DNA of 64,000 nt from Bettongia penicillata ogilbyi (GCA_023548195.1 JAJHZJ010000532.1:2002725-2066724), one strand, 5' to 3'. Counted from the first letter of the stretch, positions 34,087-45,940 are shown. Notes: generated by a model from the sequence alone, not told the origin. Numbers and translations: made by a program.

Positions 34087-35244
34087 TGTTAATGGTACAT
34101 GTGGTTCCAGTACAACTTGTTCCATCCAAAGGAGGGTGAAGGGAAACACTGTCCAGACCCCAGAGGGTCTGTTTCCCTGGGATGAAGGACCATTCCTCGG
34201 TGTCACCGTTAGCGGAAGTTGGGTGGGAGATGTGCTTGAGACAGACCAGGGCCACACTACATGGAAGGCTGGGGTGAGAAGGGGCCTCCATGGACCAGGT
34301 GACCAGGCTGGCATAGAAGGAGAGAAATGCTTCCTCTGAAGGAGGATACCAGTAGCTTGTTGCTTCACTGGACTCTTCTCTCTCCTCTACTCTTAAGAAA
34401 ACACGGCTTGTGAGGTTTAGAGATACTTTAGCAAAGAGATTGGGGGTAGCCAGCCCAGTGGGCATGGGAGCTAGAGGAAGCAGCAACAGGAATTGGCAAC
34501 AGTGCCCCCAATGACCTCCATGTTCAAATATCCAAGGGCAGAAATTTCTCATCTCTCCAACTCTGCTCCAAAGAGCTCCTCCTCCCCAGCCCCAAATCAT
34601 CGGACAGGGTGGGAGCAAGTCAAGACCATTCACCCCCAGGAGACTACAGCCTGTTCGGACATCTTGACCGCTGCCTTGCCTCTACCCTCTCCATCCCTAC
34701 CATCAAGAGGCACCCCCGGACCTGGAACCTGATCTCCAGGGTTCATGTCCCTCCCTTCCAGCAAGGAAGATGGAAATTTATTAGTTAAATTTTACCAAAA
34801 CGTTTGCAATAATGGTAGATGGCATTGAAAACTGAGCATCATGACGTAGTAACCTCAGAGAATGATGTTTCTTTTCCGTTTGCATCTATGCAACTTTGTG
34901 AGGTATTTTTCGGTGACGACAGCCATTAAAATTAAAGATGGAAATAATAGAGTCTGACCTTCAATCACTGTATCAAAAGATGTTAAGTAAAGATTTTCAA
35001 AACTAATGTAGCACATCAGTGCTAATAATGTAGCATAACGTGCATATAACGTAGCACATTCACACTACTCTTAAAAAATCTATTTTAGCAAGAACACAGT
35101 TTTTTGTACCATTTAAAAATAAAATTAAAACAATTTTAAATACAGAAAAGTCTTATCTTTTCAATCGAACCATTTTAAGGACGTTGCTGTACAATGACGT
35201 CACTCCACTCACTTTTGCAGTTTTGTCCCGGGCCGTAGCGATCC

Positions 35245-35465
35245 TGTTTAGCGATGTTCAGTTGTTTTCCAGTAGTATCTGACGCTTCACGACCCCTTAC
35301 TGGGGTGGTTTGTCATTCTCTTCTCCAGCTCACTTTTTACAGGTGATGAAATTGAGGCAGGCAGGTTTAGGTGACTTGCCCAGGGTCACATAGCTAGTAA
35401 GTGTTGGAGACCCCATTTGAAGTCAGATTTTCCTGACTGTAGGGATGGCACTCAATCCACTGTTT
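35245..35465 (-). mobile_element. Marsupial tRNA-derived SINE
   Basis: Reverse copy: 'gtagtatctgacgcttcacg', 'gacttgcccagggtcacata', 'gtaagtgttggagacccc'. Confidence 0.75.
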
Positions 35466-35779
35466 TGTTCAGTAGTTGAGTGCGAACTCATGTAATTCGG
35501 TCCAGGGTCCTGGATCGTGCTTTTATTTCATCTAACCATTCACCAGAAAAACGGGGCCTACCTGAGCCCCTTGTCACCTACCCTGCCACACATGCACGGG
35601 TATCCTCTTTCCTTTTCCACCTCTTGCTTTGGGATCAGTACCAAAATCAGCACTGTTATTGCTCCTGGAAAGAACAGGATAATTAACCATCCCTTGCCTC
35701 TTCTCACCATCCTTGTCATGCCCCAGATCAAAACCTCTTTCTCGGGTCATCATTCCCATTCCCCTTTATCACATCTCCC

Positions 35780-35885
35780 TCATTAGATCCTAGGCTTTTT
35801 GTGGGTAGGGACTGTCCATGAGTTTTGCATTCCCAACTACCTAGCACAGTACTTGGCACATACAAAGACCTGAATAAATGGTTTT
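35780..35885 (+). repeat. L2 LINE 3' tail
   Basis: 'cattagatcctaggcttttt', 'gtgggtagggactgtccatg', 'agcacagtacttggcacata', 'cctgaataaatgg'. Confidence 0.7.
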
Positions 35886-36214
35886 TAAAAATTCTTTCAC
35901 TGGGGAAAGTCTCTTCATCAATGAAAGTCATAACAAGAAAGGTGCTGGTAAATGTTCAGCAATTCACTCTTCAAAAAAAAGTATACATAACACATTTTAA
36001 AGATTAACCCGCATTATTAACATTCTCTCCATCACTGATGTCTAGACGATCAACAAAATAATACATCAAGCCCTGATCTATTTCCAGGATATAAATACTC
36101 ACACAGAAAATGTAACATTGTCTTGATGACTGTTCAGAGCTGACTCCAGCACTCCCCTGGTCACAGCCCTTCTTAATAACTTAGTACTTAAATCTCAAGG
36201 ACTTATCTGAGACA

Positions 36215-36330
36215 TATCAAAGTCAAATGACTTACCCAGGGTCGCACAGCAAACTAATGTCAGAGGAGGATTTGAACAAAGATCTTTCTGACTTCGAGTC
36301 TTACCCTATCCTTAGACCACATTGACTTTA
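36215..36330 (-). repeat. MIR-type fragment
   Basis: 'atgacttacccagggtcgca', 'cagaggaggatttgaacaaa', 'tatccttagaccacattga'. Confidence 0.55.
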
Positions 36331-36379
36331 TATTAATAGCACCCATTTACGGTGCTCTTTTTATCTCTAGGGTAACTTT

Positions 36380-36625
36380 AGGGCAGCTAGGTGGCCCAGT
36401 GAATTGAGTGCTGGGCCTGGAGTCAGACTCATTTTTCTGAATTCAAACCTGGTCTCAGATATTTACTAACTGCATGACCTTGGGTAAGTCACTTTACCCT
36501 GTTTGCCTCATCTGTAAAATATGCTGAAGAAGGAAATGGCCAACCACTCCAGTATCTTTGCCAAGAAAATTCCCAAAAGGAACCATGAAGAGTCAGACGA
36601 GACTGAAAAATAACTGAGCAGCAAA
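36380..36625 (+). mobile_element. Marsupial tRNA-derived SINE
   Basis: Full-length forward copy: 'gggcagctaggtggcccagt', 'gcatgaccttgggtaagtca', 'gaaccatgaagagtcagacg'. Confidence 0.8.
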
Positions 36626-37190
36626 AAACCCCAAGTTTCAGCCATGGCCTGAGGGTGAGGAAAGGTTGGGCGAGCGGCCTTCAGACTGTAGACATCCGTG
36701 CGCTCTCACCCAGTGTCAAACTGAGCATCTCCCAACCTAGTCTTAAATGAATTCAAAGGGAAAGAACCCTCTGTTCCCAGGGGTGTTTAAAAAAAGATAG
36801 CCAGACAATTCAGATAAAGCTAAGGTCCCTCAATAGGCTTTAAATCCCATTTCCTCTGTCTGCTTGGTTTCCCTGTCCCTGCTGGAGAGACGGAACTCCC
36901 CATGTGCTTTCTGCTGGCTGCCTATTGCTAACAGCCCCCAGCTGGAACTCGCCTCTCTCCCCTTTTCCTCCTTCCTCTCTGGCCTCATATTTCTGCTGCC
37001 AATATAAATGAGTATGGCAGACAGGGACCCTCTGTCTGAAGCCAGATGTCCTTTCTCAGTAGTGGAGCATCTGAACAATGGGGTCCCCAGTGATGCCCCA
37101 AGCGCTGCTGTATCCATTGTTACAATTACTCTGAGGCACAGAACAGCATTTTATTCATTAGTAGACCGTTTTTCCAGCTTCTTGTCCCTG

Positions 37191-37253
37191 CTCTCTCTCT
37201 GTCTCTCTCTGTCTCTGTCTCTGTCTCTGTCTCTGTCTCTGTCTCTGTCTCTG

Positions 37254-37343
<90 letters not shown>

Positions 37344-37360
37344 CCTCCTTCCCTCCCCTT
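37191..37360. repeat. (CT)n microsatellite with CTGTCT variant units
   Basis: Pure CT runs flank a block of regularly spaced CTGTCT units (about 37199-37275). The tract ends in CCCTCCCTCC. One strand is almost entirely pyrimidine. Confidence 0.97.
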
Positions 37361-37629
37361 TTTTTCATTGAAAGCACCTGGAAAAGGATAAGTTCTCTCT
37401 TGGGTATTTTACTCTCTCATGGGTCTCATTTCTAGGTGTAGATACAAAGTTTGATGAGTTTCATTTGACTACAAACAAATAAAACCTCCTGCCTGCCTGG
37501 GGGAAAACTTTTCCTTTCTGCCTGTTCATGTAGGCGTCTGGGCTTCCTTTGTGGACAATGGGTCACTACAGGATTGACTATGCCCTGTTCTGACATAACC
37601 AGAGCTAAATGACTGGTGCATTTTGCCTC

Positions 37630-37935
37630 AATTAATAGAGTGCTGGCCTTGGAGTTAGGAAGACCTGGGTTTAAATCCCACGTTTGATGCTTCCTGACTA
37701 TGTATTCCTGTCTCTGGGAGAGTCATGTAAAGTTAGTACAGCACGTTACGTGGACAGCCTCATTTGATCTCACAATGACTTTGTGAGATAAGTGCCCTTA
37801 TTATGCCCGTTATACTAAAGAGGAAAGTTGAATGTTGAAGAGAAGTTAAACAGACTTGCCAGGGGCCACACAACTAGTAAGAGTCTGTAGCAGGATTCAA
37901 ACTTAGATTTCCCTTACTTCAAGTCCAGAGACACC
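37630..37935. repeat. MIR-type fragments, opposite orientations
   Basis: 37632-37735 reads forward ('gagtgctggccttggagtta', 'gaagacctgggtttaaatcc'). 37735-37930 reads in reverse ('tactaaagaggaaagttgaa', 'gccacacaactagtaagagt'). Confidence 0.55.
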
Positions 37936-38173
37936 TAAAGCTCTAACTTCAGTTTCCTCATCTGCAAAATAAGGCTCCAATCCTGCAGTGCTGACATCAC
38001 AGGCAGATTGGGAGGAGCGAAAGAAATAATGTGTTTACAAGTGCTTGTTGAACTTTCAAAGTTCAGTGTCAGTTATCAACTTCAAAGGAGCTGGGAGACA
38101 GTAGGGGGAGATCTTTTAGTGGAAAGAGTAAGGACTGCCTCAGTTGTCGAGTCTGGGTCATGGAAGTGTCAGG

Positions 38174-38275
38174 ATCATCCTCACCACCACCATCCTCCTC
38201 CTCCTCATCTCCATCATCATCTTCATCATCATCTCCATCATCATCATCATCATCATCTTCAGCAGCAGCAGCATC
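38174..38275. repeat. (CAT)n/(CTC)n trinucleotide repeat
   Basis: Imperfect CAT, CTC and CAG triplets. It creates His-, Ile- or Asp-rich chance ORFs on both strands. Confidence 0.95.
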
Positions 38276-38749
38276 ATTTTGATTGTAGATCAGTTGCATG
38301 AGTACACCTGCTCCTTCTTTGAAACATAGGGAAATGGTCCCTATAAGCAAAGAGAAGCTTTTTTTTAAGTGTAGAGACTCCCAACAAAATCAGAGAAAGA
38401 GGAAAAGGAATCATTCATACAAAAATATTCATAGAAACTCTCAGTGTAGTGGCAAAGTATTGGAAACTAAGGTGGTGCCCAATTCTGGTATAGGAATGTC
38501 ATGGAATCGTATTGTGCTAAAAGAAACGATGAAGGGGATGGTTTCAGAAAAATGTGGGCAGCCTTGTATGAACTGATATAAAGGGAAGGGAGCAGCACCA
38601 ACAGAGCAATTTGCCTATAATATCATTGTAAAGACAAGTAAGTTTGAAAGATTTAAACCATATTCCAGAGTCCTGATGATGAAGCATGCCATAGGTCTCT
38701 GACAGAGAGGGTGATGGACTCAAACTGTAGAGACATGCCATCTCTTTTT

Positions 38750-39318
38750 TGCTTTTTTCTCTCCATTACATATAGATAACATTTTTAACATTCATTTTTA
38801 ATAATTCTGAATTCCAAATTCCTTCCCTCCTTTCCCCTTCCTTTCTTTGAGAAGGCAAACACTTTGATGTCAATTATACATGTTCAATCACACAAAAATA
38901 TTTCCCTATTAGCCACGTTGCAAAAAAGAACACAGAACAAGAAAAAAATCAAGAAAAATAAAGTAAAAAAAAAAAAAGGATGCTTCGATCTTCCCTTAGA
39001 CTGTGTCAGACTTTCTCTGGAAGTGGACAGCATTTCTCACCATAAGTCCTCTGGAATTATTTTATAACACTGTATTGCTACAGAAAATAGCAGTCTGATG
39101 ATCATAGCTGATCCTCATGCCGTCCTGCTGTTACTGTGTACAGTGTTCTCCCGGTTCTGATCACTTCGGTTTGTTTCAGATCATACAAATTTTTCCCAGG
39201 TTTCTCTAAAACCACCCTGCTTGTCATTTCTTTTAGTACAGTAGTGTTCCATCACAATCATATACTACAGGTTGGTCAGTCATTCCCCAGTTGATAGGCA
39301 TCCCTTCAGTTTGAGAAT
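38750..39318 (-). mobile_element. L1-type LINE 3' end
   Basis: 'aacatttttaacattcattt', 'tctgaattccaaattccttc', 'gttctgatcacttcggtttg', 'tactacaggttggtcagtca' and 'tccccagttgataggcatcc' appear in the order of a reversed L1 3' region. Related to 53665-53880 and 56690-57055. Confidence 0.65.
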
Positions 39319-40474
39319 TTGTTTTGCTTGACTATGCACATTTGTTACAAGTTTTCTTTCTCTCCCCTCTCTTCCTCCACTGTACTAGGGGAGTAGGTGG
39401 GGTGTAGGGGACAGGAAATTAAAAGAGGAAGGCTATCTATAGAGTCTCACCCTCCTTTCCCTGCCCCTTCCCCAAAAAGAACAAAACAGAAGGAAGGCAA
39501 GTAAAAATCACAAACAAGCTGGAAAGCTTGAGAGTTCTACACTGAATCACATCCTTACAAAGAAAAGCAAGGTCTGTGATAACAGACTTATTTCAGGTAC
39601 AATTTTCTCTTCAGTGTATACAGAAACATTTACTTTAGTATTTGTTAAATTCAACATTAAAAATGAAAAAAATTGAAATAGTGTGTAATACTCTGTTACC
39701 TAAGTGACTCTAGGAAATAAAAACCCTCTTGGGACCATTTTGGACACTTGGAGTTTGAAGATGTTCGCTGAAAGGTGCTGATTTTAGTTTCATCTTTACT
39801 ACTCCCCTGAAGGAATTCTCCCAGCTATTGTTTGGAGCCTGCCTCTTCTGTCTCTATTTCCATGGCAACAGATATTCAGTAAGTGAGCCCTGGGACCAGC
39901 ATCCCTTTGACTTCACCCTCAGATTAGCCCTTTCCCATAGAGGTTGCTGGGGAAATAGTGGACTTTCTAAAAGTGATTTATGGCCCTGCCAAAGAAAGGT
40001 ACAACTGTTTGGAAAGAAAAATGGGTCTTAAAGTGAAAGAAATAAAGGCAGGAAACAACAGAACCTATCTCACCTAATTAGGATGCTAAGGCAGCTTTCT
40101 AGAACAAGAAGCAACATTCCTGAGGGCAGGGAACCAGGCCTTCCCTTTTGATTTGTCTCTTCCCCTCCTGTTTCTGCGCATACTCTCTGGTCCTACTCAA
40201 TGGATATCTAGTCTGTAGATTACCGCACCCCCCCTCTCAGTTAATAAACCCTAATATATAAACATCTGAACTTACACAGCAAATTAGGGAATATTGCTCG
40301 CATTACAAAAGTGTTCGCCTCAGGGCTACATTAAATACTAAAATTTCTTCAAGTTAGCCCTGATCAAAACCAAAAAAAATCTGTAAGCAACATTTTATAA
40401 CAAAAATTGCATAAAGTGACAGAAACGTGCAGGTGTAGATACTTGCCATTCCAAGGGTCCTTAGAGATCATCTA

Positions 40475-40575
40475 TTTGAGAGGCAGTGAGTACAGTGGAC
40501 AGAATATTACTTCTGGAGTCAGGGAACCTGGGTTCAAGCCATGACTGTGACCTTATTTACCCAAGGTCATGCAGC
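40475..40575 (+). repeat. MIR-type fragment
   Basis: 'gaggcagtgagtacagtgga', 'ggagtcagggaacctgggtt'. Confidence 0.5.
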
Positions 40576-40695
40576 TCAGACTGAAAACTGTTATCCTCAC
40601 ATATATTCTGGTATTCTTTCCAACATGCCAGCTCAATACATTTCAACATTCAGAATCACAAAAGCTAAGAGTTGGAGGAGACCTCATAGGCCAAA

Positions 40696-40821
40696 AGTGA
40701 ATCCAAACTTCACAGAACAAATCCCCGTCATGAAAGGATTTGTTCTATAAAATTTGGACTCAGTCAAAAGGCCAAACCCAAGGACCACATGTGGCCTCTA
40801 GGCTGCAGTTTCCTCACCCCT
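40696..40821. mobile_element. hAT-type MITE, left end missing
   Basis: Keeps the inner and right half: 'gaatccaaacttcacagaac', 'ggatttgttctataaaattt', 'accacatgtggcctctaggc', end 'cctcacccct'. Surrounding MIR-like text ('ggaggagacctcatagg' left, 'agaggccatctagacagatc' right) looks split by it. Confidence 0.7.
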
Positions 40822-40959
40822 ATAGAGGCCATCTAGACAGATCCCCAATCATGCTGTACGTTGATCAAAGTGCTTTCCTTATAATTCTGTAATACATACA
40901 TATCATTATAATAATACATATATAATAATACATACAAAGCATACATATCATTATTACCA

Positions 40960-41095
40960 TTTTACTGATTTGAACACTGAGGTTGTTTGAAATTAAATTG
41001 CCTATGGTGCAGGTAGCAAGTATATGAAAAGAGATGTGAACTCAGGTCTCCTGACTCTTAGCCAAGTGCTTCATCTACTATGTAACACCACAAAA
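40960..41095 (-). repeat. MIR-type fragment
   Basis: 'ccattttactgatttgaaca', 'gatgtgaactcaggtctcct', 'gtgcttcatctactatgtaa'. Confidence 0.5.
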
Positions 41096-41754
41096 TTCCC
41101 AAAATGTGGTCATTCAGCTTTTTCTGATAAACTTCCAATGCTAGGAATCCTGAGTCAGCCCATTCCAGTTACAGATAGCTCTAATTTTTAACAAATATTT
41201 ATTTATGCCAAATAGACATATGTACATATATAATATCTCCTGTTCTTCTTGAAGTCTCTGCAATCAAATAAACACATTCCTTAGACAGGTAGGTCACACT
41301 GTTATTTGTTTTCAATCTCACCTTTTTTCTTCCATTTTTCTCTTCTTTCTTTTTTCCCCAGTATTTACAATCTCAGTTTTACAGATCATCTTTCCAGGTC
41401 AGTGTCATAAAGTTTTATATAATGCTATTTCTACCCAAGCCTGAGGCAATTTTTGTGAAGCGACAGCTCAGTGTTTCATGTTGCATATGCGAATGAAGCT
41501 ATGACAACGCCTAGTCTATCTATGTACTTTATTTTGCTGTAGAGCCTTCTGGATACATAGGAGATACACATGCAAAGAGAAGCTCCAAGGAGACTTTAGA
41601 ATGGTGAGCCAGAGCCCTTGGAGACTGGACGTGTGTAGGGGCTGGTTGCATCATATTCCTTTCTCTCTAGAGCTTGTGATCCTAGAGACTGTGGGAAAAG
41701 GCTTCCAGTGGGTGAGATTATTCTCCCTCTCCGCTGGTTTGAGCTGAGATTTGG

Positions 41755-41908
41755 CTAACCCCTAGCTGAAGAGTTCATTTACTCTTGTGTATTCTTTGGC
41801 ATAATCTAACCTGTAGAACTTCTCTAGCTTCTGGCTGCTGCTTTGCTTGCATAAATGGTTTTATCTGTTTGTGGTCTGGTATGTAACAAGTATATGATGA
41901 AAAGGAAC
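41755..41908. repeat. Unnamed interspersed repeat C, copy 2
   Basis: Same orientation as 20936-21098, sharing 'taatctaacctgtagaactt' and flanking text. Confidence 0.5.
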
Positions 41909-42188
41909 TAAGCTGGTAAGTGAAGGTTAAGTGTAGTCTTTCCCCCCACCTTGAGAGGGATCAAGGAACTGTTGTTCTGGACCCTAATGTTGTACCCTTA
42001 GACTTAAAAGCCTTTAGAAATATTCAAAGACAGTGGATAGATTTACTTCTATTCTGATACCCCTCTCAGAGACATTGCAACCTCTGGGGTTGCTAGCTAG
42101 CATCACAGCAGTTCAGAAACAGCCTTTCTCCTATGTTCCTCAGACCGAAGATCTGACACAACGATGCTGTCTATCCATGAGCCACATC

Positions 42189-42247
42189 CATATCTATATC
42201 TACATATAGATAGGTAGATAGATATAAATATACAGATATAGATAGCT
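42189..42247. repeat. (ATAG)n-like microsatellite
   Basis: Imperfect tatcta and gatagat units. A second short tatatg tract lies at about 42555-42607. Confidence 0.85.
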
Positions 42248-42611
42248 CCACACAGAGATTTTACATTTCAAAAGATAATTCACTTTATTTTGCTCTCAAA
42301 CCAGGTAAATCCACAGTTACCAAATAAAACACTCCAATAAACCACAGTCCTCAAAAGTGAAAAATTTTATATGAAAAAAACATTAGTATTTATACTCAAT
42401 ACTTTCATATTCATTCACCATTCTTGTGCATCTTAAGATTATCTAGATATTCATCACAACTAAAGATCTAAGGCCCAAATCATGAAGCTTTGCATTTGTA
42501 GAACATTTTATACAGCATATAAAGCACATTCACACACTTCATCTCATTTATTCTGTATCTACATATATAGTACATATATGTGTGCATGTACCTATATATG
42601 TATGTAGTTGC

Positions 42612-42880
42612 CCCAATGGAATATATGCTCCTTGAGAATAGAAACTATTTCATTCTTTTTAAATTTTTATTCCCAATGCCTAGAACAGTTCTTGGCACAT
42701 AGTAGGTGCTTAATAAATACACTGGCTGATTGACTGGATTTTTACAACAATCTTTTGAGGTAGGCAAGTTATTCTCAATTACAGATGAAAAAACTGAGAG
42801 TTTCAGTGATTTACCTAAAGTCATATAATTAAGAAATGACAGTCTCATGGAATTAGAAATGGAGCTTTTCTTATATAAGC
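42612..42880. repeat. L2 3' tail (plus) followed by MIR-type fragment (minus)
   Basis: L2: 'atatgctccttgagaataga', 'cctagaacagttcttggcac', 'atagtaggtgcttaataaat'. MIR: 'tctcaattacagatgaaaaa', 'gatttacctaaagtcatata'. Confidence 0.65.
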
Positions 42881-45079
42881 TCTCCTGAGAAGGCATCTCT
42901 ACTCATATTTACCAAGGAAACTCGTAATCTTCCACCTAGAGAAACCGAAGGTCATGAAGCAACGCCAACAGGACTTCTTGGCCTTAACCTAAATACTACA
43001 GGTCAATTTATTTCCATGAACTTACCATCTGCCAGATAAAGTACATTTCCTTCTAAATAGCTATTACAACCACTTTTTGTTTATGATATGTTGGAACTCT
43101 AAATGACCATAAAGAAACTAGGATTGGAGAAACCCACTACCTGGGGTGAATGATGCTAGCAGGTTGTAAACCCTTTTCCTTCCAGGGAACTTTGACAAAA
43201 TAGGTGTTGGCATGACTAGAAAACAATACCTTGAACATAAAGATAGCTATCTATTGATCTAGATGAAATTACTTTTATGACTTCAGTTTCTACTATCTTT
43301 AGAAATGGACAAAATGGGAAAATCTGATAGCTGGCATTTTTTTTTCTTGGTGGACAAAGGTGTGTCAGGATAGCAAGACCTCTGACACAGGTATACCTGA
43401 GAGAAGTGGGAAGAACTCACAAAATGTTGTCAAGAAGACCTTTGTTACTGACCTCATAATACAGCATTACCATTGCCCAGCTTTCGGGTGTACCCTGTGC
43501 TTGAGACCTAAAGGCACTTATAGGACAGCCCAACACATGAGACTTTCCCCAAGGACACATAAACACTCAGATACCCAGAATCCCCAGAGCTACACTGCCA
43601 CGAAGAAGTCTCATCCAATTCTCCTTATAACACACACAGTTCAGCCATCACAATATAATGGGCCAGCCTAAAACCAGTTCAGAAGTCTGGACTAGAGGCA
43701 GCCTCAGAGTGGAAGAAAGACTGGTGCCATTCTCAGGGCTCCCAGCAGCTTTTTGCTGCCTTCTTGTCCCACAATACAAATCTCTTATCTCCTCAGTAGT
43801 CGTGACACAGGGAGAGAGGGTAGGAATATGTATCTGACAAGCATGAAGACACTGAGGTCTTCCCTATTCCTCCTCCCCTCTTTTTTAAGTTCTAGAAAGG
43901 GTGTGATAACCTTGCTACAGAGTGCTGAGATACTTCATAGATAAGTATCACAATTTTAGCCCTGGAAAAGTATCCTCTGGGCATGTAGGTCATTTTCATC
44001 AAGTTTCTGATTCTGAGTGTAGGCTGTGGACCTAGCATCATCTCTGGTTAAGACCCTCACTCAATAAAGCAATGCCTAGAAAAAGTGAGAAATATTTTCC
44101 ACAGACGTTTCTGGGTCCTGGAAGCTCAGCCACATTGACCTGGGCCTACAGAACAGTAGTTAAATGTTCAAGGACTACTATATGCTATCATGCTGCCTTT
44201 CGTCTCTCACTCCTAGATTCTGGTTACAAGGATGAAAACAGAAAGAAGCATGCAGATTCACCATTCCTTTGCTTTATCAAAGCCCTGAGTCACCAACATT
44301 GACCAGTGCTTTCTCAGATTAGCCCTCTCCACAACATCAGCTCCCATTTGCCCTAGCACAAATTCCCAATTTCTGAGTGCCAGCGTGGCTACCATCACTA
44401 GACTGTCAGATCCAAGAACTATAATAAAGCTATAATCTAGTTTGTATCCGTGTGGATGCAACTTGGGAAAGCTTATCAAGTCAAAGACATAGTTGGAGCT
44501 GTCATCGTTGTTTAAAACAAATAAGAAGCAAATCCTTCTGTCTCTGACAAAAAAAGGAGCTGGGTAGAACAATCCAGAGACAAGCGTGGCCACCGGGTGA
44601 GAGCACAGGTGGGAGCTTCAGTAAAATTCAAAGATGCTGTGGTTCATGCCACAGATCTGGGCTTATCTGGGGAACAGGCACATGGTGGGCACTACTCAAA
44701 AATCTCTCTGCTGTTTAGGGCTCCACAGTGGCAGTCTATCCAAAACAAGATTCCTACCACACTGGTAATGGGCAGACACCCAGGATTAAAGATTTAAAGC
44801 TCTAGAAACCATGCGCTCAAACCCTCTCATTTTACAGATGAGGAAACCTCAGGAAGGAAGAAGGACCCATATAGATGAATAGCAAGAAATCCTATAAAAA
44901 TGAGCAAGGCTTGGGAAAATCATCTGACCAAAAGGAATCAAAAGAGTGGGCCATGAGCCACGCCCAGCTTGGGCTGAAATGTGGAACTGAATGATCACAA
45001 CCGACAGTCGGACAGCTCATAAGCTGGATGGGGGGCAGGGAAGGAGGATGAAGAAGTATTTTGGTGGAAACTGCTGGAC

Positions 45080-45205
45080 ACAAGATAAGTAGGAAGGAAA
45101 GAGGAGGGAGGGGAAAAAGAGGAAGAAAGTGTAGAGAATGAGGGTAGAGAGGAGGAAAAGGCAAGAGAGAAAAATGAGGAGAGGGAAAAGGAGAGGGAGA
45201 TAAAA
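45080..45205. repeat. GA-rich purine tract
   Basis: Mostly A and G (gaaagaggagggagggga and similar); no regular unit. Confidence 0.8.
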
Positions 45206-45247
45206 CTTTTGCCAACGTTAACTGTGAACAATTGTCTGCTCCCTTCA

Positions 45248-45253
45248 TTTATT
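45248..45253 (-). terminator. ARSB: Candidate proximal ARSB poly(A) signal
   Basis: AATAAA on the minus strand 378 bases past the ARSB stop codon. It is the first canonical hexamer downstream. Others exist further on (for example near 43006, 42288 and 41205), and the human gene uses a long 3' UTR, so this may be a minor or unused site. Confidence 0.4.
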
Positions 45254-45630
45254 GCATGGAATGTGAGTTACTCTCCAATAAAACCTGACTTTTGGCCAAA
45301 ATGAAATCTAGCATCTGACTTGCTAGGTGAACTCAGCAGGCTGCCCCTTGACTGAGGAACTCAATTAGAGCTTTTTAGCTGAAGTAAAAGTTTCTCAGGA
45401 AAGAAGGGATGAAGCGAGTTACCCCTGCTCTTGAAACTTCCCCCAGTCAGACAACAGCATGAGTTTATGTTCTCGAATGTGTCTGCTTCGTAGCTGACAG
45501 GGGTCCACTAAGGTTGAGGACAAAGGAGGGTGAATGGAACTCCTGGGATCGGGGCAGACAAAGGGGGTGCAAGTCACATGACTCTGGATGCCTGAGCGGC
45601 AGCCTTGCAGTCTGAGGGCCGATCAGCATC
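45254..45630 (-). other. ARSB: ARSB 3' UTR (proximal part)
   Basis: Directly follows the ARSB stop codon on the minus strand. No SINE or LINE is recognisable in it. The true 3' end is not determined; transcription may run several kb to lower coordinates. Confidence 0.65.
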
Positions 45631-45896
45631 CTACATCCATGGTCCCCAAACTCCAGTTGCTTTGGGATCGCATCGGGGATCCTGGTCGGGATAGAACACA
45701 GGGACAGAGCTCTTGTAGTAATACTGGAGTCGGGCCAGAAGCTTCTTCACAATACTGGGATGTTTGCTGGACAGGTCATATCTTTCTTCGGGGTCTTGTT
45801 GTATATCAAAAAGCCAGAGGTTTTTGGTTGGTGGGTCAGGTGAAGGTTGTCTTCTAACTTTGGATAAAGATGGTGGTGGAAACCAGTGACCACAGC
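45631..45896 (-). CDS. ARSB: ARSB exon 8 (terminal coding exon)
   Basis: C-terminal part of arylsulfatase B, the lysosomal enzyme that removes the 4-sulfate from N-acetylgalactosamine in dermatan sulfate and chondroitin 4-sulfate. Loss of the human enzyme causes mucopolysaccharidosis VI. The 266-base exon supplies the last two bases of a split Gly codon (human residue 446), 87 codons and a TAG stop. Visible blocks: 'CGHWFPPPS', '[12 protein letters not shown]', 'DPEERYDLS' and the C-terminus '[17 protein letters not shown]', nearly identical to human. Residue count from the exon start to the end is the same as human (88). Cys447 and Cys521 equivalents, known disulfide partners of Cys405 and Cys117, are kept. 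The human N-glycosylation sequon at Asn458 is absent (…SLSKVRR…). The acceptor is a good pyrimidine tract ending 'tttctctgacag'. The open frame upstream of this acceptor is intron. Confidence 0.97.
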
Positions 45897-45940
45897 CTGT
45901 CAGAGAAACACAAAACAGTAAGAGAAGGCCCAGTATACAT

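Larger units (their letters stand above)
1..45247. other. Intergenic DNA downstream of ARSB; no gene recognised
   Basis: No coding exon, tRNA, snRNA or CpG-rich promoter is recognisable here. The repeats are listed separately. In these stretches I see nothing I can name: 586-1527, 3940-5530, 6232-6640, 6892-7590, 7900-8865, 10152-10455, 11100-12085, 12952-13438, 14090-14510, 15240-15628, 15980-16355, 16835-17290, 18590-19498, 20130-20930, 21310-21955, 24700-26228, 27240-27712, 27845-28440, 30500-30955, 31070-31635, 33150-35240, 36630-37190, 38280-38748, 39320-40470, 41095-41750 and 42885-45247. The last stretch may be distal ARSB 3' UTR if a far poly(A) site is used. The ORFs there are short, lack splice context and resemble no family I know. 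By human gene order this interval would lie between ARSB and LHFPL2; that is inference. Confidence 0.7.

Noticed and set aside
33959..34633. 224-codon open frame on the minus strand
   Set aside because: It runs through a (GT)n microsatellite (a Thr-His repeat in this frame), has no domain and no splice context. Chance ORF.
37008..37391. Ser/Leu-rich and Arg/Glu-rich frames on both strands
   Set aside because: Products of the CT microsatellite.
38008..38350. Asp-rich (minus) and His-rich (plus) frames
   Set aside because: Products of the CAT/CTC triplet repeat.
1..45000. Exons of LHFPL2, the expected downstream neighbour
   Set aside because: No recognisable coding block or splice-framed exon; the human intergenic distance is larger than the sequence available here.
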